44,070 bases of DNA, taken from positions 1 through 44,070 of the forward strand of contig JAJHQZ010000008.1 of NCBI GenBank assembly GCA_020833055.1. Reading direction: 5' to 3'. Below are positions 15,663 to 24,581 of this stretch, piece by piece. The position numbers and the translations under genes were made by a program. Within the stretch, counting starts at the first letter, position 1. Each line of letters begins with the position of its first letter. The DNA comes from Candidatus Korarchaeum sp. (GTDB lineage: Archaea > Korarchaeota > Korarchaeia > Korarchaeales > Korarchaeaceae). Below the pieces are notes generated by a model. The model worked only from the letters and a program-made list of their open reading frames with translations. It did no database searches and had not been told where the DNA came from.

Positions 15663-17525
15663 TTACTTTTTCAGATGCCGATCGAGCCAATCTAGGATCC
15701 TCCTCAGCCTCTCTATCCTATGCTTCGGCTTCCCGCTCCTGCTCAAATCGTGATTCTCCCCCGGGAATATGACGAGCTCTGTCTCAACACCCAGTACTTT
15801 CAGGGCTGTGAATAACTGGAGGGCTTGGTCCAACCAGCACCTGTAGTCCTCATCGCTGTGCAGTATTAGAGTGGGTGTCCTCACATTACTGACGTAGGCG
15901 AGGGGGCTCTTCTCCCAGTACTTGGAGAAGTTATCCCAGGGAGTCCCGCCTATCTGATCGGGGTTGAAGTAGAAGCCTATATCAGTCGTCCCGTAATCGC
16001 TTATCCAATTGCAGATACCCCTCATCGTCACAGCTGCTTTGAACTTATCGCTATGTCCTATTATCCAATTCGTCATGAAGCCCCCGTAACTCCCTCCCAT
16101 CACAGCTAACTTATTCGGATCAGCGTATCCCCTCCTTATTGCCTCATCTAGGGCTTCCATTAGATCCAGGAAATCCCTCTCCCCGTACCTCTCCCTTATA
16201 TCCCTGAAGTCCTCACCGTATCCCTCGCTGCCCCTGAAGTTGACTAAGAGGAGAGCGTACCCGTTCTGATTCAGGAAGTGGAGCTCGTGCATGAATGCAT
16301 TTCCGAAGGAAGTCGCTGGCCCTCCGTGAACGTACAGTATAGTTGGATAGGGAGGAGCCCCATCGGGAGCTAGGAAGAGGCACTCCACATCCACCCCATC
16401 AGAAGCCTTAATCACGAACTCCTCAGCCCTCTTCAATTTGACCCTTGAGAGATAGCCATCGTTCATCCCCGTCAATCTCCTCATCTCATTATCCACGACG
16501 TATATCTCAGATGGCCTATCGAAACTCATAGCTGTCAGGACTATCCTCCCGTTCTTAATATCGAAGCCCTCGACCGATATATCGGATCTTCCAACTACCT
16601 CCAGATCCCCATCCCTCAGCCTGAAGAGAGGAGCAGATTTCCCATCATGTATCACAGCGTACCAGGAGCCCTCATGCCATATCGGCCTGAGGTTCATTCC
16701 CCCTCTAACATCGCTGTTAAGAGAGTTTCCTACGCTCCTATCGACCTTAATCTGATCTACTGGATCCCATGAATCTATTGGAGTCTCGTATAAGTGCCTG
16801 TTAGTGGCAAGCCCCCTCCTCTTATCGTGCCCGACTACCCCGAGCCTCGAGTCCCCCTTCCAACTCACCTTACTCAAATACCAACTACCGTCGCCCAGCT
16901 CGTAAGCATCGCCATGGAGATCTGAGATGAAGAGGCTGACATTTAGGGGCTTCCCCTTGTCCTTTAGGGCCAGGAAAGCTATTCTCCTCCCATCAGGGGA
17001 TGCCTTGAAATCCAGAACCTCCAATCCCTCAGCTGAGATTGGCCAGGACTCCCCAGTCATTAAATCTATCCCGTAGAGCCTCCTGGTGAACCAGTAAGTC
17101 CATCCCTCCCCGTTCTCCCAGAAAGGTATGCTCCTTATAGTTCTGACATCATCCCTCTTACCCTCCCTCATTATAGCTGCAGCCACCTTCCCGGAGACCC
17201 ATTCAACTTCCTCTATCCCGTTCTCCCATTGTAGCACTTTATACTCCTCCGAAGGGGTCCAGAGGATTAAGCTGTTCTTCTCCTCCTTCCTGATGAATAT
17301 GAACCTCTCCCCTCCAGGCTCCCAGGAAGGGTTCCAGTCCTTGGGGCCTCTCGTCAGTGGCACTGGCTCGCTACCGATAGGGGCTCCCCATATCCTGTAC
17401 TCGTAGCTATCGCTATCTAAGAGAGCCCTCCCTCCCCTGAAAGCTAAGAAGTTACCATCGCCCCTCAAGAATGGGGGACCCAGGAGGAATATCTTGCAGA
17501 AATCCTCGACAGCTATCTGCCTCAT
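15663..17525 (-). CDS. S9 family serine peptidase (acylaminoacyl-peptidase type)
   Basis: 620 aa with the two-domain layout of S9C peptidases: an N-terminal beta-propeller of about 350 residues and a C-terminal alpha/beta hydrolase. The nucleophile is Ser479 in MGGSYGG. The catalytic Asp is in HSDEDYR (about Asp560), and the His is in FPGENHDLSRSG (about His592). The oxyanion region reads YVHGGPATSFGN. Such enzymes remove N-acylated residues or cleave short peptides in the cytosol; no signal peptide is seen. It is convergent with the broken Liv operon, and its stop is 12 bp from that of livF. Confidence 0.9.
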   Translation of the reverse strand: MRQIAVEDFCKIFLLGPPFLRGDGNFLAFRGGRALLDSDSYEYRIWGAPIGSEPVPLTRGPKDWNPSWEPGGERFIFIRKEEKNSLILWTPSEEYKVLQWENGIEEVEWVSGKVAAAIMREGKRDDVRTIRSIPFWENGEGWTYWFTRRLYGIDLMTGESWPISAEGLEVLDFKASPDGRRIAFLALKDKGKPLNVSLFISDLHGDAYELGDGSWYLSKVSWKGDSRLGVVGHDKRRGLATNRHLYETPIDSWDPVDQIKVDRSVGNSLNSDVRGGMNLRPIWHEGSWYAVIHDGKSAPLFRLRDGDLEVVGRSDISVEGFDIKNGRIVLTAMSFDRPSEIYVVDNEMRRLTGMNDGYLSRVKLKRAEEFVIKASDGVDVECLFLAPDGAPPYPTILYVHGGPATSFGNAFMHELHFLNQNGYALLLVNFRGSEGYGEDFRDIRERYGERDFLDLMEALDEAIRRGYADPNKLAVMGGSYGGFMTNWIIGHSDKFKAAVTMRGICNWISDYGTTDIGFYFNPDQIGGTPWDNFSKYWEKSPLAYVSNVRTPTLILHSDEDYRCWLDQALQLFTALKVLGVETELVIFPGENHDLSRSGKPKHRIERLRRILDWLDRHLKK

Positions 17526-17558
17526 CGGGAGCTCATATGAAGAAATAATAAAAAGTTG

Positions 17559-18467
17559 TTACTCAGCCTCCCCCTTAGAGGTCAGATATGCCCAGAGGAG
17601 TATAGTGCCTATAATAGCTAGGGAGACCCATGAAGGTATTTCTATCTCGAAAGCAGTCAGTAGGAACGCTATCCCCAAATACACTAAGTAGACCGCCAAC
17701 CCCCTCCCCAGGTTCTTTAGCTTCCTGACCCCATGCTCCAGTAGGAAGTAGAGGGACCTCAAGCCGAGGATAGCCATTATATTGGATGTGTAAGCCGTGA
17801 AGAATTCCCTAGTTATGGCTAGGACTGCTGGTACCGAATCGAAAGCGAACATTATATCGGTAGTCTCTATCGCTATCAGCACCAATATGAGGGGAGTGAA
17901 GAGCCTGGAGGAGGACCTCTTCACGATGAACTTCTGCCCCTCGTATTCATGAGTCAGAGGCAGGAACTTTTTAGCGAATTGCACGACTCTATTCTTCCCG
18001 GGATCAACGCTCTCAGCCCCTCCTTTCGCCATCTTATAGCCGGAGTATATGAGGGCGGCTCCGAACACGTAAACCATCCAGTGGTAAGTCTTGAGCAGGG
18101 CGACCCCGATTATTATGAAGGTGGCCCTGAATAGAGCTGCGAAAATTATCCCGAGGAACAGGACGAGGGGCCTAGCGTTGTAAGGCACCGCGAAGTATGT
18201 GAAGATTGCTAGGAAGACGAATACGTTATCCATCGAGAGCAGGTACTCCGTCACGTAAGCTGTTATATATTTTATGAACTCATCGACCCCATAATTGTGA
18301 AATATTAGGAAGGAGAAGCTCAGGCCTATCGATACCCATATCAGGACCCACTTCAAGCTGTCCCTGAAGCTCATCTCAACGTGGCGGTAGTGCCTCAGGT
18401 CTATCAGCAGGAATGTTATTATCACCCCGTGGAACAGGATCCAGAAGAACGGATCGCTTACCTCCAT
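17559..18467 (-). CDS. TerC family integral membrane protein
   Basis: About 302 aa with eight or nine membrane segments and the paired acidic motifs of TerC proteins: EYLLSMDNVFVFLAIF in the first half and ALIAIETTDIMFAFDSVPAVLAI-like sequence in the second (split here as VLIAIETTDIMFAFD, then SVPAVLAI). TerC/Alx proteins act in metal ion (notably manganese) export; tellurite resistance is the historical name. I place the start at the ATG at 18467 with an AGGTG ribosome site, not the GTG at 18515, because a TATA-like ATATAAAATTTT lies inside the longer version. It stands alone. Confidence 0.88.
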   Translation of the reverse strand: MEVSDPFFWILFHGVIITFLLIDLRHYRHVEMSFRDSLKWVLIWVSIGLSFSFLIFHNYGVDEFIKYITAYVTEYLLSMDNVFVFLAIFTYFAVPYNARPLVLFLGIIFAALFRATFIIIGVALLKTYHWMVYVFGAALIYSGYKMAKGGAESVDPGKNRVVQFAKKFLPLTHEYEGQKFIVKRSSSRLFTPLILVLIAIETTDIMFAFDSVPAVLAITREFFTAYTSNIMAILGLRSLYFLLEHGVRKLKNLGRGLAVYLVYLGIAFLLTAFEIEIPSWVSLAIIGTILLWAYLTSKGEAE

Positions 18468-18643
18468 GCCGCACCTGAGGGAAGGCGGAGGGGAATAACA
18501 TATAAAATTTTTCACTTACCTCATCGGATAAAACGTTCATAGTAAAAGGGAGATATTTTTAACTTTAATTTACTAGTCGCAGCTCTTTAAATTTTAATGA
18601 GTTTTAGCCGCCGAGAGGGATCGCTCATGGACGTCGGGGCGGC

Positions 18644-19450
18644 TCAGAGTTGCTCCAAGATCTTCTTCCCTACCTTGAAGAGCTTCTCCATGAGGAGGTA
18701 GTAGCTCACGGCCATCCCTCCATCCACTATGAAGGACTCTCCAGTTATATAGCTCGAGTCCTCCGAAGCCAGGAATAGCACAAGCTTCACGACGTCATCA
18801 GTCCTCCCCAGCCTACCTAGGGGGATCAGCCTCTTCCTTATCTCGAGCTGTTCCTCAGTGAACTCCTCCCTCAGCATATCCGTTTCGATAGGCCCTGGGC
18901 ACACAGCATTGACCCTTATCCCGTACTCAGCCCATTCAGCCGCAGCGAGTTCAGTTAGCATTATCAAGCCGGCTTTAGATGGGCTGTAGGCCCCGGAACC
19001 GACCATAGGTATGTAACCAGCTACTGAAGCTATGTTTATTATACTCCCCCCACCTGAATCTGCCATGAGCTTGAAGAAGGCCCTCATAACGTAAAAAGCC
19101 CCATTCAGATTGACTTCCATGACCCTCCTCCATTCCTCATATGTCACTTCCTCCAGGGGGCGCCTGAGGGTGATCCCAGCTGAATTAACTAATATATCGA
19201 GCCTACCGAACTCCTCCCTCACTACCCTCTCCATCTCTTCAACTTGCATTGGATTCGAGACATCCGCTCTCACCATCATAGCCCTGCTCCCTAGGGACTT
19301 TGCGGAATCCACTACTTCCCTAGCTTTAGCGTCATCCTTAGAGTAATTCACGATTACGTTCGCCCCCTCCCTAGCTAGGGCCAGGGCTATCGCTCTACCT
19401 ATCCCCCTAGAGGCTCCAGTTACTAGAGCCACCTTCCCGTCGAACCTCAT
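18644..19450 (-). CDS. Short-chain dehydrogenase/reductase (FabG-like)
   Basis: Classical SDR, 268 aa: cofactor motif TGASRGIGRA (residues 11-20), NSAG in NILVNSAGIT-like context, catalytic Ser in IINIASVAGY, YSPSK active site with Tyr and Lys, and PGPIETDM after it. The end IVDGGMAVSYYL is followed by a short amphipathic tail. Absence of an acidic residue after strand 2 (NYSKDD) suggests NADP(H). The substrate cannot be told; fatty-acid FabG is unlikely as the main role in an archaeon. A 7-bp GC stem with a 25-base loop (18606-18644) straddles the stop and might be a terminator. Confidence 0.88.
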   Translation of the reverse strand: MRFDGKVALVTGASRGIGRAIALALAREGANVIVNYSKDDAKAREVVDSAKSLGSRAMMVRADVSNPMQVEEMERVVREEFGRLDILVNSAGITLRRPLEEVTYEEWRRVMEVNLNGAFYVMRAFFKLMADSGGGSIINIASVAGYIPMVGSGAYSPSKAGLIMLTELAAAEWAEYGIRVNAVCPGPIETDMLREEFTEEQLEIRKRLIPLGRLGRTDDVVKLVLFLASEDSSYITGESFIVDGGMAVSYYLLMEKLFKVGKKILEQL

Positions 19451-19484
19451 GCTCTCTAGCCTCAGGATACCGGGATCCTTATAA

Positions 19485-20495
19485 TCATTCGCTCCGCTTC
19501 ACCGCTTCCCTTATCAAGCTTATGTCTATCACGGCCTCAATGATGTTCATACTGTAACCCAGGACCCTCTCTATGCTATTAGCCAGTATCTGAAGCCAGC
19601 TATCGCTCACGCTCCTGCTCTTCAAGGATCTGATAGCTTCATTTATCCTTCTAGCTACTTCATCGGCCTCCCATTGATCCAGTTCGAATAAGAGCCTCGT
19701 GGAGCTGTCGAAGAGATTTATCGACTCCCTGAGCTCACCCAAGATCCAATCGGGGAACTCCCTCCCCTCTGAAATCATGTTGAGGGATTCTTTAGCGAGT
19801 AGGACAGCGTGATCAGATATCCTCTCCATGGATCTGGCGGCTAGGAATATGTGAGGAGCTTCCGCAGCGCTCTCAAGTCCATAATCCTTTATCTTGAACG
19901 GTCTCATGAGCATGCTGGTGATCTGCTTCGTTATGAGTAAGTAAAGCTTATCCACGATCTGATCCTGCTCTATGACCCCTCTCAATACGTTCTGATCCAA
20001 GTTCCGCATCCCAGAATGCGTGTCCTCGAGCATATAGTGTGTATCTTCCCTAAGTTTAGCTAGAGCATCGCTCAACTTCATGCTATCCTCATCTATCACA
20101 GTATAGAACGTGAACTCAGATTTGCTCTCCCTGAGGACATCGAACCCGAGGACTGATGATTCTAGCATCCTCCTCACGCTTATGGCCTGATCTCTCAGCT
20201 CGGGATCGAACTTCAGAGTGACTATAGAGAAGCCAGCTAAATAAGCAGCTATTATCCTCCTCACGAAGCTCTCCACATCATCTCCTTTCCCCAGTTCCAT
20301 CTCCTTAGATAGCGTGGGCGTTTCTTTAGCCGGGTTGCTGTAGATCCTCAGGGAGCCATCCGGCATCTCCTCTAGATATATCTTCGATCCCTTATCAAGC
20401 CCCAGCATCTTCACCCATTCCTTGGGGACCGAGACCGTGTACGTAGCGTTCCCGGTGAGCTGGAGGTTCCTTATGTAGAGCTTGCCCATCCTCAT
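19485..20495 (-). CDS. AbrB-PhoU fusion, phosphate uptake regulator
   Basis: 336 aa. Residues 3-55 form a SpoVT/AbrB-type DNA-binding domain (LYIRNLQLTGNATYTVSVPKEWVKMLGLDKGSKIYLEE). The rest is two PhoU-like three-helix bundles; the last repeat carries ARSMERISDHAVLLAKE, which contains the acidic metal-binding residues of PhoU. This domain order is widespread in archaea for phosphate sensing. It is divergently transcribed from pstS, and three palindromes lie in the shared intergenic region, suggesting direct binding there. A TTTTATTTTC element about 25 bp upstream fits the start at 20495. Confidence 0.9.
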   Translation of the reverse strand: MRMGKLYIRNLQLTGNATYTVSVPKEWVKMLGLDKGSKIYLEEMPDGSLRIYSNPAKETPTLSKEMELGKGDDVESFVRRIIAAYLAGFSIVTLKFDPELRDQAISVRRMLESSVLGFDVLRESKSEFTFYTVIDEDSMKLSDALAKLREDTHYMLEDTHSGMRNLDQNVLRGVIEQDQIVDKLYLLITKQITSMLMRPFKIKDYGLESAAEAPHIFLAARSMERISDHAVLLAKESLNMISEGREFPDWILGELRESINLFDSSTRLLFELDQWEADEVARRINEAIRSLKSRSVSDSWLQILANSIERVLGYSMNIIEAVIDISLIREAVKRSE

Positions 20496-20543
20496 CCTAG
20501 ATACAGTAATTTAGGAAAATAAAACCTTGCATCCAGATACCCA

Positions 20544-20622
20544 CTCTATATAATAGAGCAAAAATCTATATAGACAATATAGAAGACCTCGATTAAGTAA
20601 TTTACTTACGAAGTGTTTATAA
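20544..20622. promoter_or_regulatory. Divergent control region of phoU-like regulator and pstS: three palindromes and a TATA box
   Basis: Within 65 bp are CTCTAT-ATA-ATAGAG (20544-20558), TCTATATAGA (20565-20574, perfect) and TAAGTAA-T-TTACTTA (20594-20608, perfect arms). They are followed by TTTATAAA (20615-20622), about 35 bp before the pstS ATG. The first two share a CTATAT core. The spacing places the last palindrome at or next to the BRE position of the pstS promoter, where binding would block initiation. Confidence 0.5.
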
Positions 20623-20654
20623 AATTTCCAAAATGGTGTAACTCAGGGGGTCAT

Positions 20655-21815
20655 ATGAGTCGTACTGTGATAGCGATATTATTGCTGGCCCTCGTCCTAG
20701 TGGCAGGAGCAATAGTCCTGCTCACGCTTCCTAAGACGACGACCAAGCCAGAGACGACAGTTACGGCAACAGCTACAACTACGGTCACGACGACAGTTAC
20801 GACAGGGCCGAGTGAGACCAAGCCGGCCAAGAAGGTGAGTTTGCTTGGCTCGGGAGCTACCTTCCCCTACCCTCAAATAGCGGCCTGGATAGATGATTTC
20901 ACGAAGAAGCACCCGGACATATCGATCAATTACAATCCGACTGGCAGCGGAACTGGACAGGAGCAGTTCTTCACGAAAGTAGTGGATTTCGCTGCATCAG
21001 ATCCTCCCATATCTAAGGCGAAGTGGGAGGAGTGGAAGGGTAAGTTCGTCCAGATGCCATTCGTAATAGGCGCCGTCGTCATGACTTACAACCTCCCCGA
21101 AGTCAAGGGACTACTGAAGCTGGATGCTGAGACGATAGCCCTCATATACAAAGGTGAGATACAGTACTGGAACGATGAGAGGATCAGGAAGCTGAATCCA
21201 GAGATAAATCTCCCGAATAAGAGGATAATAGCTGTCCATAGGTCTGATTCTAGCGGGACAACTGATGTATTCACGAACTTCCTTCACAAGGCAGCTCCGA
21301 ACGTTTGGCCTAAGGAACTAGTGGGCAAGTCAATAGAGTGGCCCGTGGATAAGCTCGGGAACGGAGTAGGTGGCAAGGGGAATCAGGGGGTTGCTGAAGT
21401 CCTCAGGACTACTGAGGGCTCTATAGGCTATGTGGAGCTCAATTACGCTGTTGAGCTCAACATGCCGACTGCCCTGATAAAGAACAGGGAAGGCTACTTC
21501 GTTATGGCTAATGAGACGACTATAATGGAAGCGGCCAGAGGAGCTCTGGCGAGATTGCCATCTAGCCCCGATGGTGACTTCAGTGGAGATCTGGACGCTA
21601 TACTCTACGCCCCAGGGAAGCTCTCCTACCCGATAGCATCGTTCAGCCATCTGCTCTTCTACACAAGCTATCCTGAGGACAAAGTGGCAGCGATAAAGGA
21701 GTTCATAAAGTACGTGAATACTGAGGGGCAGGAGAAGGTCATAAGGGGCTACATTCCGATACCGAAGGAAGTGAGGGAGCTGAACCTCAAAGCCCTAGAT
21801 ATAATAAAACCATAA
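20655..21815 (+). CDS. pstS: Phosphate ABC transporter substrate-binding protein
   Basis: From the ATG at 20655 (ribosome site GGGGGT just upstream) the protein has a short basic N-terminus and one hydrophobic segment (VIAILLLALVLVAGAIVLL). A Thr-rich linker of about 35 residues follows, likely glycosylated and holding the domain off the membrane. The PstS domain begins LLGSGATFPYPQIAAW, with phosphate contacts in NPTGSGTGQEQF, DFAASDPPIS and HRSDSSGTTDVF. Usual length is kept. No pstC, pstA or pstB follow, so the permease must be encoded elsewhere. The divergent AbrB-PhoU regulator is its probable controller. Confidence 0.92.
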   Translation: MSRTVIAILLLALVLVAGAIVLLTLPKTTTKPETTVTATATTTVTTTVTTGPSETKPAKKVSLLGSGATFPYPQIAAWIDDFTKKHPDISINYNPTGSGTGQEQFFTKVVDFAASDPPISKAKWEEWKGKFVQMPFVIGAVVMTYNLPEVKGLLKLDAETIALIYKGEIQYWNDERIRKLNPEINLPNKRIIAVHRSDSSGTTDVFTNFLHKAAPNVWPKELVGKSIEWPVDKLGNGVGGKGNQGVAEVLRTTEGSIGYVELNYAVELNMPTALIKNREGYFVMANETTIMEAARGALARLPSSPDGDFSGDLDAILYAPGKLSYPIASFSHLLFYTSYPEDKVAAIKEFIKYVNTEGQEKVIRGYIPIPKEVRELNLKALDIIKP

Positions 21816-21847
21816 ACATTTTTATCCTTCATCTCGGCCGGAATCTT

Positions 21848-22237
21848 ATGGGATTTGAGGAGCTCAATGTCGAATTGTACGCTTACCTCCCCCAGAAGGA
21901 GATAAAGAACCTGATCTCGATGCTCATATCTGAGATGGAGGCCCTGGGCTTCCTAGCGAGCCCCAGGGCTGAGGGATACGCTTTCCTCCCGGCCGGGCTG
22001 CCTGTAGCTACGCACATAAGGGCCGCTGTTTATGAGGGAGCTGTAACGGTCTGGGTCAGGGGAGGGAGCGAGATAGCTGAATCCTCCGCTCTCCTAAAAA
22101 TGAGCCCCCAGGAGTACTTCGAGAATCTGATGAGGGGCCTGAGGAAGGCTCGAGAGATATTTATGAAGTTCGAGAGCAAGGGTATAGTGAGAGCATATAT
22201 ACCGGGAGGAGATCCTGATGAGGGCGGCGATAACTGA
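21848..22237 (+). CDS. Hypothetical protein (129 aa)
   Basis: The family is not recognised. The N-terminal half has an amphipathic helix (QKEIKNLISMLISEMEALGF), the middle is strand-rich (THIRAAVYEGAVTVWVRGG), and the C-terminal half is a long charged helix followed by a Gly/Asp-rich tail. No cysteines or membrane segments. Its last 20 bp overlap the nicotinamidase start, and that gene's ribosome site GGAGGAGAT lies inside it, so the two are co-transcribed. That hints at a link with NAD metabolism but does not prove one. Confidence 0.6.
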   Translation: MGFEELNVELYAYLPQKEIKNLISMLISEMEALGFLASPRAEGYAFLPAGLPVATHIRAAVYEGAVTVWVRGGSEIAESSALLKMSPQEYFENLMRGLRKAREIFMKFESKGIVRAYIPGGDPDEGGDN

Positions 22238-22793
22238 TCGCTCAGCTCTCCTGATAGTCGATGTTCAGAGGGATTTCATGCCAGGAGGTCCCCTCCCGGT
22301 GCCAGATGGCGACTCCGTAGTTAAGCCCTTGAACGATCTGATCGGGAGGTTCGAGAGCAGGGGGCTCCCGGTAATCCTGACTAGGGACTGGCACCCGAGG
22401 GATCACATATCCTTCAAGGAGAGGGGAGGGCCCTGGCCCCCTCACTGCGTCGCCGGGACTGAGGGAGCTGAGTTCCACAAGGATCTGAGGATACCTAGGG
22501 ACTCTATAATAATTTCTAAAGCAACGGAGAGGGATAAGGAGGCATACTCTGGGTTCGAGGGGACTGACCTCGATGATGTGCTTAGAAAGAGGGGCGTTAG
22601 GAGGCTCTTCGTCGGAGGGGTGGCGACCGAGTACTGCGTGAGGGCAACTGTCATGGATGCGTTGAGCTCAGGCTACGAAGTGCTAGTAGTGGAGGAGGCG
22701 ATTAAGGGCATCTCCCCCGAGGATGAGGAGAGAGCTAAGGAGGAGATGGTCAGGAAGGGAGCGATAATCGTGAAGTTGGATGAGATCCTATAA
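22218..22793 (+). CDS. pncA: Nicotinamidase (isochorismatase superfamily)
   Basis: Hydrolyses nicotinamide to nicotinate for NAD salvage. The Cys-hydrolase triad is visible as Asp15 (LLIVDVQRDF), Lys101 (ISKATERD) and Cys140 (GGVATEYCV). The metal site is Asp57, His59, His63 and His76 in RDWHPRDHISF and GPWPPHCVAGTEGAEFH. Length of 191 aa is typical. The start at 22218 has GGAGGAGAT six bases upstream. It is coupled to the preceding hypothetical gene by a 20-bp overlap. Confidence 0.93.
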   Translation: MRAAITDRSALLIVDVQRDFMPGGPLPVPDGDSVVKPLNDLIGRFESRGLPVILTRDWHPRDHISFKERGGPWPPHCVAGTEGAEFHKDLRIPRDSIIISKATERDKEAYSGFEGTDLDDVLRKRGVRRLFVGGVATEYCVRATVMDALSSGYEVLVVEEAIKGISPEDEERAKEEMVRKGAIIVKLDEIL

Positions 22794-22802
22794 AAAATCT
22801 TT

Positions 22803-22843
22803 TTTGTAACTGAAAATCTCTCCTTTAGGGCGGGATAGCTCAT
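22803..22843 (+). repeat. Solo remnant resembling an IS605-type right-end hairpin
   Basis: Just after pncA the sequence CTTTAGGGCGGGATAGCTCA closely matches the right end of the diverged element (CTTTAGAGCGGGGCAGCTCA on the minus strand near 3720). The bases before it (GTAACTGAAAATCTC) recall the conserved left-end lead of the 223-bp elements. The stem is imperfect, so this is a decayed end or a coincidence. It also lies at the end of pncA, where a terminator would be expected. Confidence 0.3.
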
Positions 22844-23115
22844 TCTTCGCTCTTCCTCTTCTTCACAGCCCTATCGAAGACTATCCAGTTCCTGTACCAC
22901 TCCTCATTCTCCTGCCTCAAGTAGCTGAGCACGCTCTTCATTAGATCCTTAGTAGTCACCTCATTGATTCCTGATTTCAGTAAATCGCATTCAATGATCC
23001 TAGCTATCTTTCTAGCTACATCCAGGGGAGCTCCGGCCTTCAGGCAGCTCACAACTATCTTCTCAGGTGAGAACTCCTCCCTCCCACCGTCCCTCTTGAT
23101 TACGTATATCGGCAT
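22840..23115 (-). CDS. Stand-alone ATP-cone domain protein
   Basis: 91 aa made almost entirely of an ATP-cone: IYVIKRDGGREEFSPEKIVVSCLKAGAPLDVARKIARIIE, then VTTKDLMKSVLSYLRQENEEWYRNW. ATP-cones bind ATP/dATP and usually sit at the N-terminus of ribonucleotide reductases or in NrdR repressors. Here there is neither the NrdR zinc ribbon nor a reductase. It may act as a separate nucleotide-sensing subunit; that is inference. It stands alone, convergent with pncA and divergent from the eL13 gene. Confidence 0.8.
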   Translation of the reverse strand: MPIYVIKRDGGREEFSPEKIVVSCLKAGAPLDVARKIARIIECDLLKSGINEVTTKDLMKSVLSYLRQENEEWYRNWIVFDRAVKKRKSEE

Positions 23116-23243
23116 ATGTTATTTGGGAGGGGAACTTAATAAGCTTTATCGTTATATGAATCCTAGCATTCGTTAAAATTTTTATATATTTAGAAGGCCG
23201 ACTCTGGGCTTCAAATTTATTAATATGAGGTGCGAGTAGTCCT

Positions 23244-23450
23244 ATGAGGCCGCTGAGCCCCTTAGTGCTCACCTCGACGAAGCGATTCAAGAGGAAGAGG
23301 GTTGGAAGGGGCTTCAGTTTAGGTGAGCTCGAGAGAGCTGGTATAAGCATCGAGGAAGCGAAGAAGCTGGGCATCTACATAGATAGGAGGAGGAAAAGCG
23401 TGCATGAATGGAACGTGAATACTCTCCTAAGGCTCAAGTCCTCATCGTAG
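23244..23450 (+). CDS. rpl13e: Ribosomal protein eL13
   Basis: 68 aa, short and basic, with the conserved eL13 core [43 protein letters not shown]. It is a large-subunit protein found in eukaryotes and part of the archaea, mainly TACK lineages, so it is the best single taxonomic marker in the window. Archaeal versions are shorter than eukaryotic ones, matching this length. It lies alone, and its last 17 bp overlap the convergent radical SAM gene. Confidence 0.85.
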   Translation: MRPLSPLVLTSTKRFKRKRVGRGFSLGELERAGISIEEAKKLGIYIDRRRKSVHEWNVNTLLRLKSSS

Positions 23451-24552
23451 ATACCATCCTCCTGGCGAAAGCCCTCACTAAGTACTTAGCGACTCTCTCC
23501 CTCCTCACCCCTCCCCTGACTCGGAGGATCAGGCGCTCCCCCTCCACTTCGACATCCGCAGCTATGCCCAGGCTCATGAGCCCCTCCCTTATGTCCTCAG
23601 GATCTACCGCTGGGAGCTCGCCGAAGCAGGGGCCGAAGGAACAAGCGTGACAACCTAAGGAATGAGAATCCATATTGGCTGAGCATGCCGCGGGGAAGAC
23701 CCTCAACCCAGCTCTCAGAGCTACCCTCCTCAAGGAGGATTTAATTGAGGAAGTATCTATTGGGACCTGCCTCCCCCTCTTAATGTTTTTTGAAGTCAGT
23801 AGCTCCTCCAGCTCATGAATTCCAGCTTCTCTAAGCCTCTCTAAGATGCTGGGGGTCACCCTGAGGGTCCCCAAGACCACCCCGTTGGCGCCAGCCGATT
23901 TAGCGTTCTCTATTATCTTAGGTCCATCCAAATCAGCTACTCCCGGGATTATGGGCCTGAGGAAGAGGGAGGTGTGTATGGACTCATCCCTCAAGTTCCT
24001 TATCGTTTGGAACCTGAGCTCCGGCCTCGGGGCATATGGCTCAATCACCTCAGCTTTACTCAAGCAAGGTATCGTGACTAGGACGCTCAATTTAGGATCT
24101 ATCTCACCTAGAATCCTGGATTCCTCCTTTCCTATGTAGAATTTCGTCGATATCTGTGTAGGGTTCCCCAGGAGCTCGCTCACGGCCCTCAAGTACTCGA
24201 AGGTCCTCTCCCTTATACCGGGTAAGAAGGGCTCCGTTATGGAGCCGAAGGCGAGCATAGTCCCCTGCTCCGAGGGGAGGAAGAATGGGTTCGATAGTAT
24301 CGCGTAAACTAACTGCAAACCGCTGAGCTTGTAGCTCTCGGGAGGCCCCCTTATCCCCATATCCTCCAAGTAACAGTATTTGCAACCTAAACTGCAGCCC
24401 CTCCCGGGATGCACTGTGAGCCCGCACATCCTGGGCTCTCGCCTCGAATGAGAATCCGCTAAAGCCTCATTCCTCTCCCTTTGAGTGAGCTTCCTTTCCA
24501 GCTGATCCCTCAGCTCCCTCTTGAGTTCGAGGAGCTCGACGAACCTAGGCAT
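23434..24552 (-). CDS. Radical SAM protein of the SplB-like / COG1533 type
   Basis: The CX3CX2C cluster motif is in [18 protein letters not shown]. Downstream blocks ([60 protein letters not shown]) match the COG1533 TIM barrel. A C-terminal cysteine-rich stretch ([25 protein letters not shown]) could bind another iron-sulfur cluster. I start at the ATG at 24552 ([15 protein letters not shown]), not the longer frame from 24627, because GTTTTATACT lies 25 bp before it. The reaction is unknown; true spore photoproduct lyases repair thymine dimers, but archaeal relatives are mostly uncharacterised. Confidence 0.82.
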   Translation of the reverse strand: MPRFVELLELKRELRDQLERKLTQRERNEALADSHSRREPRMCGLTVHPGRGCSLGCKYCYLEDMGIRGPPESYKLSGLQLVYAILSNPFFLPSEQGTMLAFGSITEPFLPGIRERTFEYLRAVSELLGNPTQISTKFYIGKEESRILGEIDPKLSVLVTIPCLSKAEVIEPYAPRPELRFQTIRNLRDESIHTSLFLRPIIPGVADLDGPKIIENAKSAGANGVVLGTLRVTPSILERLREAGIHELEELLTSKNIKRGRQVPIDTSSIKSSLRRVALRAGLRVFPAACSANMDSHSLGCHACSFGPCFGELPAVDPEDIREGLMSLGIAADVEVEGERLILRVRGGVRRERVAKYLVRAFARRMVSTMRT

Positions 24553-24571
24553 CTCGATCTCCCGCGGGCCG

Positions 24572-24581
24572 AGTATAAAAC
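24572..24581 (-). promoter_or_regulatory. TATA box of the radical SAM gene
   Basis: On the minus strand GTTTTATACT lies about 25 bp upstream of the ATG at 24552. It falls inside the longest possible reading frame, which is why the shorter start is preferred. The remaining 130 bp up to the M20 pseudogene hold no gene. Confidence 0.5.
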
